From a candidate division KSB1 bacterium (lineage in GTDB: Bacteria; Zhuqueibacterota; Zhuqueibacteria; Zhuqueibacterales; Zhuqueibacteraceae), in assembly GCA_034506255.1 (NCBI GenBank), contig JAPDPX010000001.1, positions 372,001-436,000 on the forward strand: a stretch of DNA of 64,000 nt, written 5' to 3'. Position 1 is the first letter of the stretch. Each line of letters opens with the position of its first letter. Shown here one piece after another: positions 31,137-39,412 of the stretch. The notes beneath the pieces were generated by a model that ran no database searches, was not told the origin of the DNA, and saw only the letters and a program-made list of their open reading frames with translations. Made by a program: the position numbers and the translations under genes.

Positions 31137-31236
31137 TGCCGGTGTGCTGCGCAGCGGGCAAAAGCGTCCGCGGGCATACCGCGGCAGTGGGCGCTGGTTG
31201 CAAACAGTGTTGCGATGCCGGTGATCGCGCCGCTGA

Positions 31237-31265
31237 CGGCGTACTCCCACGAGTGCGCCGTTTTT
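31237..31265 (+). terminator. Intrinsic terminator after the nifJ unit
   Basis: CGGCGTACTC (31237-31246) pairs with GAGTGCGCCG (31251-31260) with one G-U pair and a four-base loop (CCAC), followed directly by TTTTT (31261-31265). It closes the nifJ-DHOD-like unit. Confidence 0.78.
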
Positions 31266-31648
31266 GTTCGCGCTGCAAGATTTCGGAATTCTTTTCGCAG
31301 AGATGAGAATGGCCGGCAGAGTGGCGAGCGCACCGTGAATGAGCAGGAGGATAATTGCTTAAAAATCACCTTCTGAATTTTGTGAGACATGGCATGAGAT
31401 TTGACCAATTGAGCCTCCCGACTGCAAGCGATGAGTACGCCGCACGGGCAGCAACATGAATGAGCCAATCGGCATTCTTGCCTGCGCGGAAAAGAGTTGT
31501 CCCAGCCCGGGCTGCCGGCGAGCCGGGCAAGTCGCAGACGGGACTTGCTTTTTACCGTTGCGCTCGCATTTTGGGGGAAGCGTGCATGTGAGACGAAAAG
31601 CTGTTAACTGTGTCGTGCTGGGATGAACTTAACACAGAGAGGGTGAAC
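31266..31648. other. Intergenic region before the cytochrome island
   Basis: No gene is visible between the terminator and the tetraheme cytochrome. The region should contain the promoter of the first cytochrome unit. GAGAGGGTG just before 31649 is a likely ribosome-binding site. Confidence 0.4.
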
Positions 31649-32191
31649 ATGTTGAAACGCACAAGTCTTGTGTTGATGCTGATTGCACTGCTGCCGGTCG
31701 TGTTGATGGCGCAAAGCAAAGCCAAGTACGTTGGTGCCAACGCCTGCAAGGCCTGTCACCTTGCGCCCAAAAGCGGTGCCGCTTTCACCATCTGGCAAAA
31801 TGGTCCGCATGCCAGGGCGTTTGCCACGCTGGCAAGCCCGGCGGCCCTGGAAATTGCCAAGAAGAAAGGCATCGCGGATCCGCAAAAAGATCCTGGCTGT
31901 TTGAAATGCCATGACACCGCGGCGGGCGTGCCTGCGGCGCAACTCGCGGCCAGCTTCAAGCCCGGGGAGGGCGTGGGCTGTGAATCCTGCCATGGCGCGG
32001 GCTCGGAGTACAAAAGCATGACGGTGATGAAGGATCTGGACGCCGGCAAGATCAAACCCGAAACCGTCGGCCTGATCAAGGGTGATGAGAAAACCTGTCT
32101 GAAGTGCCACAACTCCGAAAGCCCGACTTTCAAGGGCTTCAACTTTGTGGAGTACAGCAAGAAAATCGCCCATCCGACACCGAAGCTCTAG
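31649..32191 (+). CDS. Periplasmic tetraheme cytochrome c (c554-like)
   Basis: The product is 180 residues. The start at 31649 gives a Sec signal (KRTSLVLMLIALLPVVLMAQ). Four CxxCH sites follow: CKACH, CLKCH, CESCH and CLKCH. The phrases KYVGANACKACHLAP, WQNGPHARAFATL and GVGCESCHGAGSEYK are characteristic of the cytochrome c554-like group (also annotated multiheme_cytc or 'cytochrome c family protein'). Such proteins ferry electrons in the periplasm between quinol-oxidising complexes and terminal carriers. It is the first gene of the multiheme island; 330 bases separate it from the next. Confidence 0.9.
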   Translation: MLKRTSLVLMLIALLPVVLMAQSKAKYVGANACKACHLAPKSGAAFTIWQNGPHARAFATLASPAALEIAKKKGIADPQKDPGCLKCHDTAAGVPAAQLAASFKPGEGVGCESCHGAGSEYKSMTVMKDLDAGKIKPETVGLIKGDEKTCLKCHNSESPTFKGFNFVEYSKKIAHPTPKL

Positions 32192-32523
32192 GCTGTCGGT
32201 TGTGATCTGGGAAATTGGCCGCGGCGCGACCGGCACGTCATGTTATCTGAGGCGCCGCTGCGCCGGCGATGCCGGTTGCCCCTCCCTGCCTGCGGGCATG
32301 GACGGACTTTGACGTGATGACGCACCGCGGCTTTTCTGCTGCAACCGAATGGCATGGGACACGGAGCACCACAGATGGTCATTCGAAAAGCCGCCCGGGT
32401 GCTTGGAACGCCGGATTTTCATCGGCGTGGCGCCGTGAAAATCCCCGTCCCAAAATCTTCACGGTCGTGATGGTTTTTGCCGGGTAATACTTCCCACAGC
32501 GTGAAGCGGGAGCACTGTTGACG
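32192..32523. other. Intergenic region with a strong hairpin
   Basis: At 32413-32444, GGATTTTCA pairs with TGAAAATCC and, inside, CGGCG with CGCCG (three-base loop, one bulge), forming about 14 base pairs. No T-tract follows, so it is not a simple terminator. It lies about 80 bases before the 11-heme cytochrome start and could act in mRNA stability or regulation. No gene is seen. Confidence 0.5.
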
Positions 32524-33819
32524 ATGACTCCACACCGTTTTGGCAAAGCTGTGACTCTTGCTGGTGTCGGGGCCGCGATTTTTGAGCGCCCGGTTTTTCC
32601 TTTGGCCGCCGGTTTGCTGGTGCTCATATGGTGGCTGCTGTCCGCCAAACCGGCTGCCGCCCAGGAGGAAATGGCTTGTCTGGTATGCCACGGAGACGAA
32701 GCGCTCACGGCCACCGACAGCACCGGCCGGGAGCGTTCCCTGTTCGTCATTCCCGGACATTTGGAAAATTCCGTGCACGCCGGTTTTGACTGTGTGACCT
32801 GCCATGCCGACATCACCGCGATTCCACACCCGGAGAAGCTGGCGCCGGCCGCCTGCCACACCTGCCACGAAGAGGCGGTGGCGGAGCTTGCGGAAAGCGT
32901 GCATGGCCGGGCGCCGCTCGCGGAGGCGCTGACTTGCAGTGATTGTCATGGCAGTCACGACATTCGCGCGCAGGCGGATACGCTGTCGTGGGTGAATCCG
33001 AAACAACTGGCCTTTACCTGCGGCCGCTGTCACGCCGATCCCGCGATTGTCAAAAAGTATCACATCCCCATCAAGGATCCAGTCACGGCCTACAATCGCA
33101 GCGTGCACGGCCGTTTGACGCTGGCGGGCGTGGACAGTGCGGCCACTTGCAGCCGGTGCCACGGCAGTCACAAGATTCTTGATGCCAACCATCCCGCGTC
33201 GCCGGTCTATCATTTCAACATTCCCCAAACCTGCGGGTCCTGTCACCCGGCAATCGCGCAAGAGTTTGTCGCCAGCGTGCATGGCACGGCGGTGGCGCGC
33301 GGCCTGCGGGCTGCGCCGGTATGCACCGACTGCCACATGGAGCACGCCATTGAATCCCCGGCGGTGGCGAGCGCCCCGACATCGGCGCGCAACGTGGCGG
33401 TGGAGACCTGCGGCCGCTGCCATGGTTCGACGCGTCTTGCCGAAAAATATGGCATGCGCGCCGGGCGCGTCTCCACTTTTGCCGACAGCTTTCATGGTCT
33501 GGCCCTGCGTTCCGGCCGGTTGTCGGCCGCCAATTGCGGCAGTTGTCATGGCGTACACAACATCCTGCCCTCCTCCGATGCCCGCTCGATGATTCACCCC
33601 GACAATCTGGTCAAAACCTGCGGGCAATGCCACCCCAACGCCAGCGCCAACTTCGCGCGCGGTCCGGTGCACGTTACCGAAGAACAGCGCGAAGGCCGGG
33701 TGGTGGCGATCGTGCGCACCATTTATCTCAGTTTGATCGTGGTGGTGATTGGCGGCATGCTGCTGCACAACGGCCTGGATTTCATCCGCAAGAGCAAGCA
33801 GATGCTGCGGCGTGGTTGA
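32524..33819 (+). CDS. Undecaheme cytochrome c with C-terminal membrane anchor
   Basis: The product is 431 residues with eleven CxxCH sites: CLVCH, CVTCH, CHTCH, CSDCH, CGRCH, CSRCH, CGSCH, CTDCH, CGRCH, CGSCH and CGQCH. An N-terminal hydrophobic stretch (FPLAAGLLVLIWWLLSAKPAAA) is the signal. A C-terminal helix (VRTIYLSLIVVVIGGMLLHNGLDF) anchors it to the inner membrane with the hemes in the periplasm. Repeats such as CSRCHGSHKIL...SPVYHFNIPQTCGSCH are shared with the 19-heme and 9-heme proteins of this island. The next gene encodes a b561-type subunit, so together they form a split version of the 19-heme/b fusion. Likely role: quinol oxidation linked to periplasmic electron transfer. Confidence 0.9.
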   Translation: MTPHRFGKAVTLAGVGAAIFERPVFPLAAGLLVLIWWLLSAKPAAAQEEMACLVCHGDEALTATDSTGRERSLFVIPGHLENSVHAGFDCVTCHADITAIPHPEKLAPAACHTCHEEAVAELAESVHGRAPLAEALTCSDCHGSHDIRAQADTLSWVNPKQLAFTCGRCHADPAIVKKYHIPIKDPVTAYNRSVHGRLTLAGVDSAATCSRCHGSHKILDANHPASPVYHFNIPQTCGSCHPAIAQEFVASVHGTAVARGLRAAPVCTDCHMEHAIESPAVASAPTSARNVAVETCGRCHGSTRLAEKYGMRAGRVSTFADSFHGLALRSGRLSAANCGSCHGVHNILPSSDARSMIHPDNLVKTCGQCHPNASANFARGPVHVTEEQREGRVVAIVRTIYLSLIVVVIGGMLLHNGLDFIRKSKQMLRRG

Positions 33820-33942
33820 AACTCGCGGACGCCCGTTGTCCGGCGCCGGACAACGGCATCACAAAATTTTGCGCGCCCTCCGCGCGCCTTCCTCCGAACC
33901 CGGAACAAGCCGTTGCGAACCTGACGCACATTCCTTCCTGCC

Positions 33943-34716
33943 ATGAACGCGACCTGGAACAACAATCAGCAGTATTACCTGCGCTGGACGCGCAACGAGC
34001 GCACGCAGCACTGGATTCTGGCCGTCTGTTTCATCGTGCTGGCAATCACCGGCTTCGCGCTGCGCTATCCCGAGGCCGCCTGGGTGCAGCCCCTGTTGCT
34101 GCTCGAAGAGCAGTTCGCGTTGCGCGGCTGGATTCATCGCATCGCGGCCCTGGTGTTTGTCGGCCTGGGCATCTATCACGTCGGCTACATGCTGTTCACG
34201 GCGCGCGGCCGCACCCTGGCGAAAGCCCTGCTGCCGGTGCGGCAGGATCTCGATGACTTCTGGCAGAATGTGCGTTTTCTGCTGGGCCGGCGCAGCGCGC
34301 CGCCTCCCTTCGACCATTTTTCCTACATGGAAAAAATCGAATACTGGGCGCTGGTGTGGGGCACGGTCGTAATGGCCATCACCGGGTTCCTGCTGTGGTT
34401 CGAAGGCCTTGCCCTGCAGTTTCTGCCGCTGTGGATGATGGAGGTGCTCACCGTCATACATTTGTATGAAGCCTGGCTGGCGACGCTGGCGGTGATGGTC
34501 TGGCATTTCTACAGTGTCATCTTCAACCCCGAAGTTTATCCGCTCAACCTGAGCATGATCGACGGCAGGATGTCCGAAGAAGAGATGCGGCGTGAGCACG
34601 GCCGTGAACTGGCCCGTTTGCAGCAGGCCGGGTTGGAAACGGCAGCGCAGCAGGAGCAGGAAGGGGAGAAAGCAAAAGAAGCAACCTCCGCAGTGGGCAA
34701 CGCCCCGGCAGTCTGA
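33943..34716 (+). CDS. Cytochrome b561/formate-dehydrogenase-gamma-type membrane subunit
   Basis: The product is 257 residues with four membrane helices: HWILAVCFIVLAITGFALRY, RIAALVFVGLGIYHVGYML, ALVWGTVVMAITGFLLWF and VIHLYEAWLATLAVMVWHFY. Conserved histidines in or beside the helices (QHW, IHR, IYHVGY, VIHLYE, WHFY) suit two bis-His b hemes, as in FdnI/HydC-type subunits. It is clearly homologous to the C-terminal domain of the 924-residue protein at 35884, including the EVYPLNLSMIDG / EAFPMDKVIFTG tail block. With the 11-heme protein upstream it should form a membrane quinol:multiheme oxidoreductase. A charged tail of about 35 residues is rich in Glu and Gln. Confidence 0.9.
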   Translation: MNATWNNNQQYYLRWTRNERTQHWILAVCFIVLAITGFALRYPEAAWVQPLLLLEEQFALRGWIHRIAALVFVGLGIYHVGYMLFTARGRTLAKALLPVRQDLDDFWQNVRFLLGRRSAPPPFDHFSYMEKIEYWALVWGTVVMAITGFLLWFEGLALQFLPLWMMEVLTVIHLYEAWLATLAVMVWHFYSVIFNPEVYPLNLSMIDGRMSEEEMRREHGRELARLQQAGLETAAQQEQEGEKAKEATSAVGNAPAV

Positions 34717-34805
34717 AGGGTCGCCGGCCACCGTCGGACGGCAGGTACAGACATTGTTTCCCATCATGATGTTGCAAGTGTGCTGGTGCTGACGAGGCTG
34801 CTTGT

Positions 34806-35579
34806 ATGCCATTTGAGATTTTGCTGCAGAGCGTAGTCGCCGGATTGCTGGCCAGCCTGGCCTGCGGTTTGGGCGCTCTGCCCCTGTTGTTCAAGCGTCT
34901 GGACCTGGCCCACCGCACCGGCTTGGGCTATGGTTTCGCCGGCGGGTTGATGCTGGCGGCCTCGGTGTACAATCTCATCCTTCCGGGCCTGACCATGACG
35001 CAGCACAGCATGACTCTCATGCAGGTCCTGCCGGTGTTGAGCGGCATTTTGCTGGGGGCCTTGTTCTTGTGGGCTGTGAACCAGTACCTTGACGAGGAGC
35101 GTCTTGCGCGTGATTCCTGGAAGCGCTGGGGCAATCGCGCCGAGATTTTGATCTTCCTGGCCATGAGTGTGCACAGCATTCCCGAGGGCGTGGCGGTGGG
35201 CGTGGGCTACGCCTCCGAAAAAGTCTACCAGACGCAGCTCGGCTCCTACATCGCGCTCGCCATCGCGATTCACAACATTCCGGAGGGTTTGGCGGTTGCC
35301 ATCCCGCTGCGCTCCGCGGGCGCCAGCATCTTGAAGTGCTTTTTTGCGGCTTTTCTCACCAGCCTGCCCCAGCCGATTGCCGCGGTGCCGGCGGCCCTGG
35401 CTTCGTGGTTCTTTCAACCTCTCATGCCGGTGTTGATGGGTTTCGCGGCGGGCGCGATGATTTTTCTCATTCTGCTGGAGATGATCCCCGGCGCCCTGAA
35501 TGAAGAGAAACCGGCGCGCATTGCCTGGGCTTTCATTCTGGGTTTTTGTTTGATGCTGCTGGTGCAGGTGGTGTTGTGA
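34806..35579 (+). CDS. ZIP family divalent metal transporter
   Basis: The 257-residue inner-membrane protein has about eight hydrophobic segments. The two ZIP signature helices are intact: SVHSIPEGVAVGVGYA (TM4) and IAIHNIPEGLAVAIPL (TM5), whose His, Asn, Pro and Glu residues form the binuclear metal site. ZIP proteins import Zn(II), Fe(II) or other divalent metals. It lies between two multiheme/b modules, 89 bases after one and 304 before the next, so an iron supply role for heme-rich proteins is attractive but unproven; zinc is equally possible. Confidence 0.9.
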   Translation: MPFEILLQSVVAGLLASLACGLGALPLLFKRLDLAHRTGLGYGFAGGLMLAASVYNLILPGLTMTQHSMTLMQVLPVLSGILLGALFLWAVNQYLDEERLARDSWKRWGNRAEILIFLAMSVHSIPEGVAVGVGYASEKVYQTQLGSYIALAIAIHNIPEGLAVAIPLRSAGASILKCFFAAFLTSLPQPIAAVPAALASWFFQPLMPVLMGFAAGAMIFLILLEMIPGALNEEKPARIAWAFILGFCLMLLVQVVL

Positions 35580-35883
35580 CCTCAGCGCGCCGCCCGGGAG
35601 CGGCTCACGCGAGATCAGCGAACCCCGACAGGGCGTCATAACGCGGCATTCATGCCGCGAACAAATCTGTCAACCGGGAAGCCGCGAGCAACGCGGGCTC
35701 GTATTTCTTTGCGCTCTCCGCGCGCTGTCTTTTGGTTGTCGCATGAAACACCGTTGCGGTCAGACCGGCCTTTTGAAAATGACGAGGTGTACGGGAGGGT
35801 TTTGCTCTCTGATCCAGTTTGCAATGACGCGGTTTCTTTCCGGCAGAAATCAGAATCAGAGCATAACCGTGCGAGGCAGGGAG
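35580..35883. other. Intergenic region with a small hairpin
   Basis: CGCGGCA-TTCA-TGCCGCG at 35642-35659 is a perfect 7-base-pair hairpin without a T-tract. The frame of the next gene is open through part of this region, but the translation lacks protein character and the signal peptide begins at 35884. Confidence 0.45.
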
Positions 35884-38658
35884 ATGAAATGCCACGATCG
35901 CCTGCTGGCTTTGCTGCTGCTGGCCGGTTTTCAGATGCTGGCGGCGCAAACCCGCGAAGCCTGCCTGGAATGTCATGCCGACCCCGGGTTGACCACAGAG
36001 CGCGGCGGCCGCCAGGTTTCGCTGCATGTGGATGTCCGCGTGCTGGACAAGTCTCCCCACAGGGAAGTGGAGTGCATCTCCTGTCATGTCGATGCCGCGG
36101 TGGAGGAGTTCCCGCATCCGGAGCAACTCACCCCGGTCAACTGCGCCACCTGCCACGATGAAGCGCAGCTCGAATTCGACGCCAGCATTCACGGCCAGGC
36201 GTTCAACCGCAAGGCACCTTATGCGCCGACCTGTACCACCTGCCACGGCACGCACAATATTCTCGCGGCCAGCCTGCCGGAATCCCCTGTCTTCAAAATG
36301 AACATTCCCTACCTGTGCGGCAAGTGTCATCGCGAAGGCGCACCGGTGGCCAATGTCTACAACATCTCCGAGCACAACATTCTGGAAAACTACAGCGAGA
36401 GCATTCATGGCGAGGGCATGTTCAAGAAGGGACTGATGGTCTCCGCCACCTGCACCGATTGCCACGGCCGGCACATGATCCTGCCGCATACCGTGCCGAA
36501 ATCCACCATCTCGCTGCACAACGTGGCGAAAACCTGCATGCAATGCCACAGCCGCATCGAGCAGGTGCATCAAAAGGTCATTCGCGGGGAGTTGTGGGAA
36601 AAACGGCCGGGCGCGATTCCGGCATGCACCGACTGCCACCAGCCCCACCGCCTGCGGCGCGGCGCCCTGGTGCTCACGGTCGAAGACCGGGCCTGCCTGA
36701 AGTGTCATGAACAGGACAACCTGCAGGGTGTCGTCGACGGCAGGGTGCAATCGCTGTTCGTCAACACAAGCGAGCTGGAAAATTCCTCGCACAAAACCAT
36801 TCCCTGCGTCAAGTGCCATTCCGATGTCGATCCGCAGTTGGCGCGGCCGTGCGCGACGGCGGGCCGGGTGGATTGCTCCAATTGCCACGCCAAAATGGCC
36901 GAAGAATATTTTCAAAGCGGCCATGGCCGGGCCTATTTCGAAAAGAAGTATGACGCGCCCTCCTGCACCACCTGTCATGGCAGTGGTCACGTCACCAAAT
37001 CCCGCCTGGATGAAACTTCGCCCACCTACCGCAGCGCGATCCCCACTCTGTGCGGCGACTGTCACAAGCAGGGGGGCAAGGCGGAGAAGGTGCCGGGGCT
37101 TGCCGAGATCAACGTGCTGTACGACTATTCTTTCAGCGTGCACGGCAGGGGTCTGACCGAAAAGGGCCTGCTGCCGGTCGCCATTTGCACCGACTGCCAC
37201 AGTGCGCATTATGTTTTGAAACACACCGACGAACGCTCCACCATTCACCCGCGCAACATTCCGGCAACCTGTGCCACCTGCCATCGCGGCATTTACAAGG
37301 AGTTCATCAAGAGTGTGCACTATGACGCCGGCAACCGCAGCGAGCACAAGCTGCCCACCTGCATCGACTGCCACTCCGCGCACGGCATCGCCCAGGTCGA
37401 GCAGGATGCCTTCATGACCGAAGTCACGCAGCAATGCGGCTCCTGCCACCAGGAGCTGGCCCGGACCTATTTCGAGACCATGCATGGCAAGGCCTATCGC
37501 CTGGGTTATTTGAAGGCGGCGCGCTGTTCGGACTGTCACGGCGCGCATGCCATCCTGAGCGTGAACGATCCCAATTCCACCGTTGGTCTCACCAACGTGG
37601 TCAACACCTGCCGCCAATGCCACGCCGATGCCAACCGCCGTTTCACCGGCTACCTGACGCATGCCACGCACCACGACAAAGTCAAATACCCGATTCTTTT
37701 TTACAGCTACTGGGGCATGACCGCGCTGCTGATCTCGGTATTCGGTTTTTTCGGGGTGCATACCCTGCTCTGGCTGCCGCGTTCCTTCAAGGCCTACAGG
37801 GAGAGAACGCAGCGCAAGGAGCCGCAGGGCAGGTACTTCATTCAGCGTTTCACCCCGGCGCAGCGCCTCACCCATCTGCTGGTCATCGTCAGCTTTCTGT
37901 CGCTCGCACTCACCGGCATGATGCTGAAGTTTTCCAGCATGCCCTGGGCCGGCTTCCTCGCGGACCTGCTCGGCGGGGTCCCCGTGGCCGGCAAGATTCA
38001 CCGGCTGGCCGCGCTCATCACCTTCGGCTGCTTCTTTTATCATCTCTACATGCTCCTCCAAAAGAAACGCCGTGAGCGCAAAACGCTGCGGGCCTTCGTC
38101 TTCGATCCCAAGTCGCTCTGGTTCAACCGGCAGGACTGGCGGGATTTCGTCGCCACCATGAAATGGTTCCTGGGACGGGGCGAACGGCCGGCCTACGGGC
38201 GCTGGACATATTGGGAGAAGTTCGATTATCTGGCGGTGTTTTGGGGCGTTGCCATCATTGGCACTTCGGGCTTGATGCTGTGGTTCCCCGAATTTTTCAC
38301 CAAGTTCCTGCCGGGCTGGCTGATCAACGTCGCCACCATCATTCACAGCGATGAAGCCCTGTTGGCGGTCGGCTTCATCTTCACCGTGCACTTCTTCAAC
38401 ACGCATTTGCGCCCGGAAGCCTTCCCGATGGACAAGGTGATCTTCACCGGTGTCACGCCGCTGGAAGAGTACAAAGCCCTGCGGCCGCGCGAATATGAGG
38501 AGCTCAAGGCCAGCGGCGAATTGCGCAAAGTGCTGGTCACCAAAACCCTCTCCCCGCGCCGGGAGCAAGTCCTGCAGCTCTTCGGCTTTCTGTTCCTCGG
38601 CCTTGGCCTGCTGTTGGTGGGATTGATCATCTATTCCGTGCTGTTCGGGTATAAATAG
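35884..38658 (+). CDS. 19-heme cytochrome c fused to a b561-type membrane domain (CbcL-like architecture)
   Basis: The product is 924 residues, starting at ATG 35884, which gives a signal peptide (RLLALLLLAGFQMLAA). I count nineteen CxxCH sites from CLECH to CRQCH over about 600 residues, in repeating pairs such as CTTCHGTHNIL...SPVFKMNIPYLCGKCH. A membrane helix (GMTALLISVFGFFGVHTLLWL) follows, then a four-helix cytochrome b domain (RLTHLLVIVSFLSLALTGM, GKIHRLAALITFGCFFYHLY, YLAVFWGVAIIGTSGLMLWF, IIHSDEALLAVGFIFTVHFF). The same order, c hemes then a diheme b domain, is known from Geobacter CbcL, an inner-membrane quinol oxidase for low-potential Fe(III) reduction that has fewer c hemes. I infer a similar job. 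Confidence 0.93.
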   Translation: MKCHDRLLALLLLAGFQMLAAQTREACLECHADPGLTTERGGRQVSLHVDVRVLDKSPHREVECISCHVDAAVEEFPHPEQLTPVNCATCHDEAQLEFDASIHGQAFNRKAPYAPTCTTCHGTHNILAASLPESPVFKMNIPYLCGKCHREGAPVANVYNISEHNILENYSESIHGEGMFKKGLMVSATCTDCHGRHMILPHTVPKSTISLHNVAKTCMQCHSRIEQVHQKVIRGELWEKRPGAIPACTDCHQPHRLRRGALVLTVEDRACLKCHEQDNLQGVVDGRVQSLFVNTSELENSSHKTIPCVKCHSDVDPQLARPCATAGRVDCSNCHAKMAEEYFQSGHGRAYFEKKYDAPSCTTCHGSGHVTKSRLDETSPTYRSAIPTLCGDCHKQGGKAEKVPGLAEINVLYDYSFSVHGRGLTEKGLLPVAICTDCHSAHYVLKHTDERSTIHPRNIPATCATCHRGIYKEFIKSVHYDAGNRSEHKLPTCIDCHSAHGIAQVEQDAFMTEVTQQCGSCHQELARTYFETMHGKAYRLGYLKAARCSDCHGAHAILSVNDPNSTVGLTNVVNTCRQCHADANRRFTGYLTHATHHDKVKYPILFYSYWGMTALLISVFGFFGVHTLLWLPRSFKAYRERTQRKEPQGRYFIQRFTPAQRLTHLLVIVSFLSLALTGMMLKFSSMPWAGFLADLLGGVPVAGKIHRLAALITFGCFFYHLYMLLQKKRRERKTLRAFVFDPKSLWFNRQDWRDFVATMKWFLGRGERPAYGRWTYWEKFDYLAVFWGVAIIGTSGLMLWFPEFFTKFLPGWLINVATIIHSDEALLAVGFIFTVHFFNTHLRPEAFPMDKVIFTGVTPLEEYKALRPREYEELKASGELRKVLVTKTLSPRREQVLQLFGFLFLGLGLLLVGLIIYSVLFGYK

Positions 38659-38681
38659 TGTCTGTCCGAAAACGTTCCCAC

Positions 38682-38702
38682 CCCGGCGGAGCCGGGTTGT
38701 TT
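38682..38702 (+). terminator. Probable intrinsic terminator after the 19-heme/b gene
   Basis: CCCGGC (38682-38687) pairs with GCCGGG (38691-38696) around a three-base loop, followed by TTGTTT. It lies 24 bases after the stop and separates this gene from the Rieske/cytochrome b unit. Confidence 0.55.
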
Positions 38703-38874
38703 CGCTGCGTGCATGCCGGCAAAACCGCGGTGCGGGAAGCTTGTTTCCTGCCGGCAGGAAGGGTGTGTGCCGCAGGGTATCGGCGTTCCCCCCGCTGGCA
38801 GCGCGGCAGAAGACAGAAGTTCCGCGGCATGACGATTCCACACAGATTCACATCCCAAATCATCGGAGGCGACG

Positions 38875-39321
38875 ATGTCGGATTTCTTTTCGCGGCTCAG
38901 CCGGCGCTCCTTTCTCGATTACTTGCTCGGTGGCGGGTTGGCGGCCTTGGCTGGTGCTGTTCTTTTTCCGGTATTGAAATATATCATGCCACCGGCGATT
39001 CCGCAGGCGGTGCAAAATGATGTGGTGGCCGGCAAGGTCGGCGAGCTGGCGCCCAACTCCGGCAAGGTTTTCCGCTTCGGCAACAAACCCGGCCTGTTGG
39101 TGCGCACGCCCGCGGGCGATTATCGCGCGTTCTCGGCGGTGTGCACCCATCTGCAATGCACCGTGCAGTATCGCGATGATTTCAAGCATATCTGGTGCGC
39201 CTGCCACAACGGCCATTTTGATTTGACCGGCCGCAATATTGCGGGGCCGCCCCCCCGGCCGCTGGAGGAATATCGCGTCGAAATTCGCGGGGAAGATGTT
39301 TTCGCGATCCGGCAGTCCTGA
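38875..39321 (+). CDS. Rieske [2Fe-2S] protein
   Basis: The product is 148 residues. A twin-arginine motif (SRRSFLDYLLGG) and a hydrophobic helix (LAALAGAVLFPVLKYI) at the N terminus give Tat export and membrane anchoring. The cluster ligands are in CTHLQC (box I) and CACHNGHFD (box II), 18 residues apart. A prolyl loop (GPPPRPLEEY) follows, as in bc1/b6f Rieske proteins. The Gly-Ser of the more usual CPCHGS is replaced by Asn-Gly, so the potential may be lower than in bc1. GGAGGC lies before the ATG. It forms a unit with the cytochrome b and 9-heme genes that follow. Confidence 0.93.
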   Translation: MSDFFSRLSRRSFLDYLLGGGLAALAGAVLFPVLKYIMPPAIPQAVQNDVVAGKVGELAPNSGKVFRFGNKPGLLVRTPAGDYRAFSAVCTHLQCTVQYRDDFKHIWCACHNGHFDLTGRNIAGPPPRPLEEYRVEIRGEDVFAIRQS

Positions 39322-39412
39322 GCCATTTTTTCGTCCGTGGAATCGCGCTGCTGGCGTGCGGTTCCGTCACCATCCAGGAGAGGGCGCATGATGTCAAGAC
39401 GAGGTGTCTCTC

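Noticed and set aside
35743..35883. An in-frame 5' extension of the 19-heme gene
   Set aside because: It would bury the signal peptide that starts at 35884.
35650..38841. A minus-strand open frame of over 1000 codons
   Set aside because: It is the antisense shadow of the 19-heme/b gene. The translation is His/Arg/Gly-rich with no family features, whereas the + strand carries nineteen CxxCH motifs and membrane helices.
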